A DNA stretch of 64,000 nt from Rhizobium oryziradicis (GTDB lineage: Bacteria > Pseudomonadota > Alphaproteobacteria > Rhizobiales > Rhizobiaceae), in the NCBI RefSeq assembly GCF_001939045.1, contig NZ_MKIM01000028.1, forward strand, positions 585,132 to 649,131. The letters are read 5' to 3'. The notes below the pieces were generated by a model that saw only the letters and a program-made list of their open reading frames with translations, searched no databases and was not told the origin of the DNA. Each line of letters opens with the position of its first letter. The stretch's first letter is position 1. Below, piece by piece: positions 36,795 to 44,184 of this stretch. Made by a program: the position numbers and the translations under genes.

Positions 36795-38381
36795 ATGTCG
36801 TATCCGTTCAGCATTAAAATAAATAAATTCAGGTCAATTACGGGAGGCGTGCGAATACCGCTTTCTAATAGAATCACTTTTGCCATCGGACAAAACAATT
36901 CAGGGAAAACTAATTTGTTGCGTGCCATGGCAGCAATCTTTAATACTAGATATGACTTAGGAGATGAAAAATATAGCTTTACAATATCCTTTCCTGCGTC
37001 CGAAGTAGAAAAGTGTTTTAATTCACTTCATGAAAGGGTTATCCTTCCAATTTTAAAAGATAGAAATTTTGAAATTCTTTTAGAGAATGGCGTGTCCCTT
37101 CGAGAAAACGGAAATGGGGTGAAAAATTTTTCTATAGAATTAGGTGCGGGACCTCAAAAGGTTTTTGGATATGACGACTACAACCAAGACGTACTATTGT
37201 CGGACCTGCATGAAATACTAGAGAAAAACTTACTAGGCACTGTATATGTTCCTGCTATTAGGTTTATTACCCACCCCGGAAGGGAGCCTGATGCTTTTTC
37301 GAAATTCGAAATGCCCGGAAAAGTTATTGCATATGGCAATATAGTAGATGAATTGCACAAGCTTGATAGGCCTAATATTGCTAATCATAGCCGCGATAAA
37401 GAAAAATTTGAAAAAATAACGGATTTTCTTAATTATTGCTTGGAAAAAAGCAATATAGAAATACAAATTTCTCATGATAAAAAGGACATAATTATAACAA
37501 TTGATGGCGTCTCTCGCCCTATGCAAGACCTCGGAGCAGGAATAGAGCAGCTTTTGGTGTTAGGGCACGCTTCCTTGAGCTTTGAGGATAAAGTCATTCT
37601 TATTGAAGAACCGGAGCTATATCTTCATCCACGCGTTCAGAAAAGAATGGTGCAATATCTAAAGGAAAATACTGATAGCTATTTTGTTTTTGCAACTCAC
37701 TCGGCGGCGATTCTTGATGCTGTAGATGCGGATGTGCTTCAGGTTTCCCACGATGGACAAAAATCAATAATTCGAACATTGGATAACAATAGCGCAAAAT
37801 ATGACGCTGTTCGCGATCTGGGGCATTCACCCAGCGATCTTCTGCTCACACGTTTCGCAATATGGGTTGAAGGCCCCTCTGACAGAATCTATCTAAATCA
37901 TTGGATTGAAAAGATAGATTCATCTCTGAGAGAAGGGATCGACTATACGATATTGTTTTATGGTGGAAAGGTACTGAGCCATCACGGCTTTGACGAGGAA
38001 GGCGAAGACCTCGTGAAGGCGGTTTCACTTTCTCGCGCACTTGCCGTTGTGATGGACAGCGATATAAAGACGAGTGGAGACAAGATTAACGCGACGAAGG
38101 AACGTGTGCGTCAAGAGGTCGAAAAGCAGAACGGCATATGCTGGATCACAGACGGGCGGGAAGTGGAGAACTACCTACCTATCGACGTGATTAAAGCTTT
38201 GCAGCCCAAGTTCAGCGGCGCAACTATTCCAGCAAGCAACTTTGATCAGGTTCTCAATCCAGATAAGGTTAAAAAAACTGAGTTTGCAAAAGCCGCTGTC
38301 GAGATTGAAACAGAAGAATGGCCACTGGACCTAAAAAAGCGCGTCACCCAACTGGTTGATGCTATCAACAAGGCACGATGA
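36795..38381 (+). CDS. OLD-family ATP-dependent endonuclease (solitary)
   Basis: The 528-residue protein joins an ABC-type ATPase to a TOPRIM nuclease. Walker A is 'GQNNSGKTN' (32-40), the signature 'DLGAGIEQLL' is at 245-254, Walker B 'VILIEEPELYLHP' at 267-279 and the His switch 'ATHSAAIL' at 300-307. The TOPRIM Glu is in 'WVEGPSDRIYL' (357-367) and the Asp pair in 'VVMDSDIK' (418-425). This is the class 1 OLD layout without a UvrD-like partner, so neither a Gabija pair nor PARIS. The first two thirds are markedly AT-rich against the nrdJ neighbour, a sign of transfer. An antiphage role is inferred from the family (P2 OLD, GajA). Confidence 0.88.
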   Translation: MSYPFSIKINKFRSITGGVRIPLSNRITFAIGQNNSGKTNLLRAMAAIFNTRYDLGDEKYSFTISFPASEVEKCFNSLHERVILPILKDRNFEILLENGVSLRENGNGVKNFSIELGAGPQKVFGYDDYNQDVLLSDLHEILEKNLLGTVYVPAIRFITHPGREPDAFSKFEMPGKVIAYGNIVDELHKLDRPNIANHSRDKEKFEKITDFLNYCLEKSNIEIQISHDKKDIIITIDGVSRPMQDLGAGIEQLLVLGHASLSFEDKVILIEEPELYLHPRVQKRMVQYLKENTDSYFVFATHSAAILDAVDADVLQVSHDGQKSIIRTLDNNSAKYDAVRDLGHSPSDLLLTRFAIWVEGPSDRIYLNHWIEKIDSSLREGIDYTILFYGGKVLSHHGFDEEGEDLVKAVSLSRALAVVMDSDIKTSGDKINATKERVRQEVEKQNGICWITDGREVENYLPIDVIKALQPKFSGATIPASNFDQVLNPDKVKKTEFAKAAVEIETEEWPLDLKKRVTQLVDAINKAR

Positions 38382-38486
38382 TGACACCTGCCTCAGAACT
38401 AGTCGGATCATAGACATTCCGAAAGATAAGACCCGAAGGGCAGGGCGCACTTTGAAAGCGCGCTCCGCTCTTTTTAAAGCCAGATT

Positions 38487-39089
38487 TTAAAGTCCGGCGC
38501 TGAGGTAGCGATTACGCTCCTGCTCGATCTGATCAGGGGCGTAAGGCTCCAGCTTTTCATCAAAGCTCGTCCAACCCTGCTGATTGTAGGCGGCACGACG
38601 TTCCGCTGGATCGACCCAGTTCGAGCGCTTCAGAATGTCTTCGGCTTCAGGGGCGAGGTAGTCTTCAACCTTAGCCGTCACCAGCGTGCCACCCCGGCGG
38701 ATACCTTCTGCATAGACATGCGCGTCTTCTTCAGAAACACCGTTGCTGGTCATGGCACCGATAATGCCGCCCGTGGCACCACCTGCGACAGCACCCGCAA
38801 TGGCACCGGCTGCTGTTGCAGCAAGCCAACCGGCTGCCACAACCGGGCCAACACCCGGAATGGCCATAATGCCAAGGCCTGTCAGCAAGCCGCCAGCGCC
38901 GCCAACAACGGCACCTATTCCGGCACCTGCACCGGCACCTTCAGCGGCGTTCGTGCCTTCGGTGTGGCGGTTGTCGGCATTGTTGGAAACAATGCTGATG
39001 TCATTAGACTTCACGCCGGCTGCCTCAAGAGAAGTAACCGCATTGCGTGCATCCGAATAATCGTCGAAAAGTCCCGTGATGGTTTTCAT
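38487..39089 (-). CDS. YflT/general-stress-type protein with Gly/Ala-rich centre
   Basis: The 200-residue protein starts 'MKTITGLFDDYSDARNAVTSLE', the mark of the general stress protein 17M (YflT) domain that resembles a ferredoxin-like fold. A Gly/Ala-rich hydrophobic middle (about residues 48-115, 'AAGAIAGAVAGGATGGIIGA') may form a membrane hairpin. The C-terminal part is polar and acidic. ATG 39089 is preferred to the frame opening at 39104. It is 48 bases after a small secreted protein gene on the same strand and probably co-transcribed with it. Confidence 0.8.
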   Translation of the reverse strand: MKTITGLFDDYSDARNAVTSLEAAGVKSNDISIVSNNADNRHTEGTNAAEGAGAGAGIGAVVGGAGGLLTGLGIMAIPGVGPVVAAGWLAATAAGAIAGAVAGGATGGIIGAMTSNGVSEEDAHVYAEGIRRGGTLVTAKVEDYLAPEAEDILKRSNWVDPAERRAAYNQQGWTSFDEKLEPYAPDQIEQERNRYLSAGL

Positions 39090-39136
39090 GTTCGCAATTC
39101 CCACTGATATTTATATTGATACGTTCAGCTGACAGG

Positions 39137-39454
39137 TCATTTGGTGGTGACGTTGCCCTGATAATCGAGAGCAACCGAAACCGGCATGCCGCCCTTCGTC
39201 GCCGAGGCCATCCAGATACCGTTTTCAGATTTTTTCAAATCCATTACGTTGGAATATCCAGCCTTTTCAATGCGTTCCTTGGCTTGATCTTCCGTGAAGC
39301 TGTTTGCACCCTCGACTGGAGCCGTGGTGTTTTTCGACTCAGAAGTCGCCATCGCTGGCTTGGAACCATCAGGGTTGGCGGCGGGTTTGGTTTGCGCAAA
39401 AGCTGACACTGCGCTTGCACCAACAAGCGCGACCACAAGAATAATATTTTTCAC
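39137..39454 (-). CDS. Small secreted PepSY-like protein
   Basis: The 105-residue product has a signal peptide ending at SAFA-Q, a Pro/Ser/Thr-rich spacer, and a C-terminal half with the PepSY-like pattern 'SFTEDQAKERIEKAGYSNV' and 'IWMASATKGGMPVSVALDYQGNV'. It should be periplasmic. The function of this single-domain group is unknown. It is first in a two-gene unit with the YflT-type gene and has an EcfG-like promoter candidate upstream, consistent with stress induction. Confidence 0.8.
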   Translation of the reverse strand: MKNIILVVALVGASAVSAFAQTKPAANPDGSKPAMATSESKNTTAPVEGANSFTEDQAKERIEKAGYSNVMDLKKSENGIWMASATKGGMPVSVALDYQGNVTTK

Positions 39455-39503
39455 CGGGATATCCCCTTAGGTTGATTTCGTATTTTCGAACTTACGAACA
39501 CCT

Positions 39504-39528
39504 AACCTTGCGGTGTGATAATTGTTCC
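39504..39528 (-). promoter_or_regulatory. EcfG-like stress promoter candidate
   Basis: On the minus strand GGAAC (39528-39524), 16 bases and GGTT (39507-39504) match the EcfG consensus with one mismatch in the -10 part. The ATG is 50 bases downstream. The two genes controlled are of stress type, which supports the assignment. Confidence 0.45.
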
Positions 39529-39678
39529 GATAATTCTCGTTTTTGAACATGTCCCATGGTGTGGACGCAAATGCAGGCCATGGTCACGCTGCCAATGTCC
39601 TGAGCAACACTGGAGATATCGGGTGTTGAATTTTGGTGCTGAAAAGCCCTTTATGTCTGAAGGTGAGGGCTCATCTGA

Positions 39679-40668
39679 TTACGTTCCTGCTTTCACCGTT
39701 TCGGTGCGAAACATCCGTGCAAAGAACGCCTGATCCGATAGGTGCCGAAGCAAAACCGCGATTAAAGCCGTCGCCACCACGGCGAAAATAAGCCGTCCCA
39801 GAAGCACACCATACACATCAGCCCCCAGCGCCATCACCACAAGCGTGTCTTCAATCACGCTATGGGCAAAGCCCATAAACACGCACGATAGAAAGATCTG
39901 GCGGGGTGGAATGGTGCCGGATTGCGCCTCGCGGATCAAAAGACCGCCACCATAGGAAATGCCCAGAAACAGGCCGACAGCGGTGAGGTGGCCTGCTTCG
40001 CCGCGAATGCCAGCGAGACGCAAAACCGGAGAGATAATTTTCATCAACCACGCCAGCACGCCGCTGATTTTCAGCAGTTCAAGCCCCCAGAACAGCACAA
40101 ACAGGATGACAAACATCCACACCATGGTTTCAAACAAACCAAGGAAGTAGGCGGGCCAATCAGGCGTGGCGTTGAGCGGAATCCAGGCGGGATTGACCGG
40201 AGCCGACAGCCAGCCCGTGACGGTTAGAATATTGTGCAGAATAAATGCATAGACCGCGCCGCCCAGAATGCGCAACAGGGTTGTCACTACCATGCTGGGT
40301 CCGGCCTTTTCAATGATCTTCTGCTCAATCGGCAGGCCATGCGCAAACAGGATCAGCGCCGAGAAAATCGTGATATCCGCCACACTCAGCGCAGATTGTG
40401 GAACCAACGTGAAAATAAGCGGCACGGCACCCCAGACGCCCACGAGCATTCCCGTCAGCCAGGCTAATCCAAGCTCAGGTGGCAAACCAAACAGGTTCAT
40501 CACCGGCGCAAAGGCCGGTGCTAAAGCTTTGATCACGCCCATCCGCGCCAAAATCTCCGTCAGAATGGTGATCGGAATGGTGATTTTGATCAAAACCCAA
40601 TAGATTTCAGCGATATCACGGGTTTTCCGTAGGGCAGGCGTTAAAAAAAGCATCTCAGGCTCCGACAT
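39679..40668 (-). CDS. Gate/nucleoside-recognition domain membrane protein (YjiH-like)
   Basis: The 329-residue inner-membrane protein has eight to nine hydrophobic helices and two copies of a Gate-type pattern: 'LGLAWLTGMLVGVWGAVPLIF' (in two parts) and 'GISYGGGLLIREAQSG'. Similar proteins are annotated as nucleoside recognition or YjiH-type permeases and often sit beside Lrp regulators. ATG 40668 has GAGG upstream. It is divergent from an lrp-type gene, with a 104-base shared promoter region, so an amino-acid-like substrate is plausible but not shown. Confidence 0.75.
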   Translation of the reverse strand: MSEPEMLFLTPALRKTRDIAEIYWVLIKITIPITILTEILARMGVIKALAPAFAPVMNLFGLPPELGLAWLTGMLVGVWGAVPLIFTLVPQSALSVADITIFSALILFAHGLPIEQKIIEKAGPSMVVTTLLRILGGAVYAFILHNILTVTGWLSAPVNPAWIPLNATPDWPAYFLGLFETMVWMFVILFVLFWGLELLKISGVLAWLMKIISPVLRLAGIRGEAGHLTAVGLFLGISYGGGLLIREAQSGTIPPRQIFLSCVFMGFAHSVIEDTLVVMALGADVYGVLLGRLIFAVVATALIAVLLRHLSDQAFFARMFRTETVKAGT

Positions 40669-40772
40669 GGTTGCCTCTTTTTGCTAACCCTATCGCGCTC
40701 AAATTTTCGGTCAAATATTGCGTATTTTTGCAATTTTATTGCAAATTGCCCAACGTGGGATAGGCTGTCCCC

Positions 40773-41225
40773 ATGGACAAAATAGATCGAAAAATCCTCA
40801 ACCTCATGCAGCGCGACGCGTCCCGCACCAATGCCGATATGGCCAATGAGGTGGGCCTGTCGCCATCCAGTTGCTTGCGGCGTGTTCAGCGCCTGCACAA
40901 ATCCGGCGTCATCGACAAAATTGTGGCCATTCTTAATCCAGCCAAGGCCGGGCGAGGGATCAAGGCCCTCGTCACTGTGCAACTTAAACTGCATGGCGAA
41001 CAGCATATGCGCCGGTTTTTGAGCATTGCATCAGCCGAAGAAGCCGTCACACAAGCTTATGCTGTCACAGGTGAATCGGACGTGGTGTTAATGCTGCGGC
41101 TGCGCGATATGGAAGAATTCGAACATCTCTGCGACAGGCTATTTCGGGATGAAACCAATGTGGCGCGTTTCTTCACAATGATGGTCATACGAACCGCCAA
41201 AGAGGAAACCGCAATTCGGCTGTGA
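40773..41225 (+). CDS. Lrp/AsnC-family transcriptional regulator
   Basis: The 150-residue protein has the N-terminal AsnC-type helix-turn-helix ('MDKIDRKILNLMQRDA', 'VGLSPSSCLRRVQRLHKSGVI') and a C-terminal RAM domain (about 65-145, 'AYAVTGESDVVLMLRLRDMEEFEHL'). It is divergent from the membrane protein gene at 39679-40668, which is the likely target. The stop codon at 41223-41225 is the last core feature before the mobile element. Confidence 0.92.
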   Translation: MDKIDRKILNLMQRDASRTNADMANEVGLSPSSCLRRVQRLHKSGVIDKIVAILNPAKAGRGIKALVTVQLKLHGEQHMRRFLSIASAEEAVTQAYAVTGESDVVLMLRLRDMEEFEHLCDRLFRDETNVARFFTMMVIRTAKEETAIRL

Positions 41226-41329
41226 GTGTGTTGAAACCATTGGCAAGTCGCACTTCATCCTTGAACCCACCCGGCCACACCCGAAGATCAGATAATACAG
41301 GTTATGGAACAGCCCGGTCATTTTCCCGC

Positions 41330-41443
41330 TGTTGCTTTCAAGCGTCAAATGACGCGTTATCCTGTTGCGATTATTTCCACTTAACTGCCGTTATGGCTGT
41401 TGCTTTTTCTGTTCCACCCTGGAATGTTCTGTTCGCTGTTCCA
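41330..41443. repeat. Left-end recombinase-site array
   Basis: TGTTGC occurs three times on the plus strand at 41330, 41363 and 41398, spaced 33 and 35 bases, each followed by a T/A-rich run (CTGTTGCTTT, CTGTTGCGATT, CTGTTGCTTTTT). CTGTTCCA occurs at 41409 and 41436. The array ends 12 bases before the first recombinase ATG, so binding would also cover its promoter. Confidence 0.6.
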
Positions 41444-41455
41444 CGGTGGTGATTC

Positions 41456-42667
41456 ATGCCGGTCAACGTCAATTCGTCAAGCCTCCCGCCATCTCTGAAT
41501 GCGCTCATCAGCGTTGGGCCGACCAACGTGCCACGGTTCTGGGCAACGGTCTGGAGCGATATCCTCAAGCGTGATATCGAAGCTTCGACCCGGCGGAAGC
41601 ACCTCGCATCTCTTGATCGCTTCTATGTCGCCGTCGCGCGCCAGCGGCGAACGGACTGTTTGGACAGCTTGATCGCCAACGCCGACGCTGATGCACTCGA
41701 AGACTGTCTGATGGGCTTTCTGGCACAACTCCAGAACGAAGCCGCCATCAACGGTGTGGATCGGTCTTCGATATGGCAAACGTCGGTCGCCTTCGTCGTC
41801 GATATGCTTAGGCGGGCCGGAAACGCCGCCGGAGCACGGGCGGCACAGATCGAAGCGAAGCTTCTCAGGATTGAGACCCTCTATAACCAGCTTGCGCCCA
41901 ACCCCGAAAAGCCACCACCACCGATCCGAGCGTTGCCCGCTCTCGTGGTCGAAGACTTGTATGAAATCTTCATGCCAGGCTCGCCGCGAAACCCGTTCAA
42001 GACGGAGACGCTCCGCTGGCGAAACCTGCTGATCTTCATGCTTCTTCTGCGCCTTGGACTGAGGCGCGGCGAAGCCGCGCTTCTCATCGACAATTCATTC
42101 AAGCGCGACTTCGATCCGGTTTCCGGCAAGACGATCCACTGGGTCGACATCGAAGATACGAACGATGGCGATCCGCGATACGAGCTTCCCAGCCTGAAAA
42201 CGCCCATGTCACGGAGGCAGTTGCCCGTTCAGCAAGAGGTCGTCGATCTGGTCGACTACTTCAGGAAAAACCACCGCGGCCGAGCCGACTTTCCTCATCT
42301 ACTGATGTCCCAGAAAGCCAAACCGCTTGCATTGCGGTCGATCAACAAGGTGTTCGACATCGCGACGGAAGCGTTGTCTGTCGAGGCGAAAGCGTCCCTG
42401 AAGAAGCAGGGCCTGGACGGCGTGTCGCCCCACGACTGCCGCCATACCTCGGCGGTCGTCCGGATGACCCTCTATAAGGAGGCCGGATTCGATATCCAGC
42501 AATCGATCGAGAAGCTGCGCGTGTACTTCGGCTGGTCGAAGAAGTCGGACATGCCGAGGCATTATGCCAAGGCCTACTTCGAGACCAGCCTGGCCGAGGT
42601 CTGGAGCGAGAAATTCGATACCTACGTCGATGCCTTGAGGAGCATCAATCCGGAGATGTCCGCATGA
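41456..42667 (+). CDS. Tyrosine recombinase 1 of the trio
   Basis: The 403-residue protein has an N-terminal SAM-like region (about 35-140) and a C-terminal catalytic domain. Box I Arg is in 'LGLRRGEAALL' (203 or 204), box II is 'HDCRHTSAVV' (His 326, Arg 329) and the nucleophile is in 'MPRHYAKAYFE' (Tyr 370 or 374). It is closest in size to GmtY-like or RitA-like recombinases. The stop overlaps the next ATG (ATGA). Together the recombinases would cut and join the element ends. No gene symbol is assigned because family placement needs a profile search. Confidence 0.88.
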   Translation: MPVNVNSSSLPPSLNALISVGPTNVPRFWATVWSDILKRDIEASTRRKHLASLDRFYVAVARQRRTDCLDSLIANADADALEDCLMGFLAQLQNEAAINGVDRSSIWQTSVAFVVDMLRRAGNAAGARAAQIEAKLLRIETLYNQLAPNPEKPPPPIRALPALVVEDLYEIFMPGSPRNPFKTETLRWRNLLIFMLLLRLGLRRGEAALLIDNSFKRDFDPVSGKTIHWVDIEDTNDGDPRYELPSLKTPMSRRQLPVQQEVVDLVDYFRKNHRGRADFPHLLMSQKAKPLALRSINKVFDIATEALSVEAKASLKKQGLDGVSPHDCRHTSAVVRMTLYKEAGFDIQQSIEKLRVYFGWSKKSDMPRHYAKAYFETSLAEVWSEKFDTYVDALRSINPEMSA

Positions 42668-44184
42668 AAGCTCCATTGAAACGGCGCAGCCTCCAACTAC
42701 TGGACGAGATCGCGGCAATCACCAGATCGCTACCGCCATTGCCGTCCGTTGTGCGTTACCACGACGATTTTGCCGATGAAACGCGATCGATCCGGTGGGA
42801 CGATGAAGAAACAGCCGTGTTGTTGTTGGATGGCACACTATACCGTCTAGCCACAAATAGATTCACTTTTGCAGAAGCGATCATGCGGCACGTTATTGCC
42901 GACTGGCTCGCGAGGCTCGATCCTCATACGGTGAAAATCTACATTGAGGCGGCGTTCAAAGCGGTTCGTGACGAGTGTCCCGACGCGTTCTTCGAATTGT
43001 TCATCTGCTCCCCGCAGAGCTGTCGGACCATCTGGACATTGACGATACAACCTGTTGTCAGCGCCAAAGTATCTTTTGCACTCAGAGCAATCCTTCACTC
43101 GCTTTGCCGCCTGAATATCGGCCAGTGGACCCAGCCAGGCACCTCTATCGTCAGGTCGCTGACCAGTCCGAAGGTCGACCGCTACCGCGTCGTGCGCGCC
43201 GGCGACTGCTTCATGCCGCTCGACCAGCAGGCCATCATCGTCGCCCACATTGACGACATGTGTCAGATGCTCGCCGCCGATCCCGAGATGCTCGACAACG
43301 ATATCCTGCTCGACGTCTGCCTGCTGGTCCTGTCATTCCAGTACGCCTTGAGACCGGGCCAGCTCGCGAGAATCGAGCTGGCCGACCTCAGAGTCTATTC
43401 CTTCGCTGTGCACTTCGCGTTCACGATCATCAAGCAGCAGGACCAGTCCAAGCGCATCCGGGAAACCAGAAAGATCAAACGGGAATGGGGACCGCTCTTC
43501 GTGGAGCTGGCGAAGCGCAGGCAAAGCGGCGCTCTCCTGCCGGAGGAGGGGGTCTCCCCTCGCCTGCTCTTCGGCCTAACGCCTCCCGGCGTGAGAACGG
43601 CGATAAAGGAACTGACCGAACACCTGACTGGCGAGCCCTGGACCCCGACCGATATCAGGCACACGGCGGCCCAGCGTATGGCAGACGCTGGTGTGTCCCG
43701 AGCGGTGTTGACCCAGTTCCTCGGTCAGACGAGCGACCGGATCGCCGACGTCTACTACGACCAGTCACCGTCTCAAGCCGAGCAGATCAACAAGGCTCTG
43801 GCACTCTCACCGATCTTCAGCGCCGTGGCAAAGGTCGGTACGACCAAGACGATCGACATAGACATGCTCCGTGGTCTTCCGGAAGAGAAGCAGATCGGCG
43901 GAGTGCCTCACGGGGTCCCCATCGGCGGGATCGGCGGCTGTCAGCTCGGGCAGAACCTCTGCATGAGAAATCCAGTGATTGGCTGCTATACCTGTCCAGA
44001 CTTCATGGCCCTGAACGATCCGGAAATCCACGAGGAGGTCCTCGACGGACTACGCCCGGTTGTGAACGAGTTCGCCGCCGCCTCGCGAAACAACCAGATG
44101 TCGCCCGCATACGGTCAGCTCAGGGCGACCCTGACAGCAGTGCAACGCCTGGTCGACGAACTTCGCAACGAGGGTGAGCCGTGA
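42664..44184 (+). CDS. Tyrosine recombinase 2 of the trio, with C-terminal Cys cluster
   Basis: The 506-residue protein has the catalytic domain in its second half: Arg 230 in 'YALRPGQLARI', Arg 332 and His 333 in 'TDIRHTAAQRM' and Tyr 364/365 in 'IADVYYDQS'. After it comes a cysteine cluster at 426, 433, 441 and 444 ('GCQLGQNLC...GCYTCPDF'), a probable zinc site also seen in Tn554-type and RIT recombinases. The N-terminal 150 residues are not recognised. It overlaps both neighbours by four bases (ATGA, GTGA), which points to coupled synthesis of a complex. Confidence 0.85.
   Translation: MKAPLKRRSLQLLDEIAAITRSLPPLPSVVRYHDDFADETRSIRWDDEETAVLLLDGTLYRLATNRFTFAEAIMRHVIADWLARLDPHTVKIYIEAAFKAVRDECPDAFFELFICSPQSCRTIWTLTIQPVVSAKVSFALRAILHSLCRLNIGQWTQPGTSIVRSLTSPKVDRYRVVRAGDCFMPLDQQAIIVAHIDDMCQMLAADPEMLDNDILLDVCLLVLSFQYALRPGQLARIELADLRVYSFAVHFAFTIIKQQDQSKRIRETRKIKREWGPLFVELAKRRQSGALLPEEGVSPRLLFGLTPPGVRTAIKELTEHLTGEPWTPTDIRHTAAQRMADAGVSRAVLTQFLGQTSDRIADVYYDQSPSQAEQINKALALSPIFSAVAKVGTTKTIDIDMLRGLPEEKQIGGVPHGVPIGGIGGCQLGQNLCMRNPVIGCYTCPDFMALNDPEIHEEVLDGLRPVVNEFAAASRNNQMSPAYGQLRATLTAVQRLVDELRNEGEP

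Noticed and set aside
36795..38381. Gabija or PARIS system
   Set aside because: Gabija needs a UvrD-like GajB and PARIS has ATPase and TOPRIM as separate genes; here both domains are fused and no partner is adjacent.
43260..44177. 305-codon plus-strand frame within recombinase 2
   Set aside because: It overlaps the catalytic part of recombinase 2 in another frame and is Arg/Pro-rich low-complexity sequence typical of shadow frames in GC-rich DNA.
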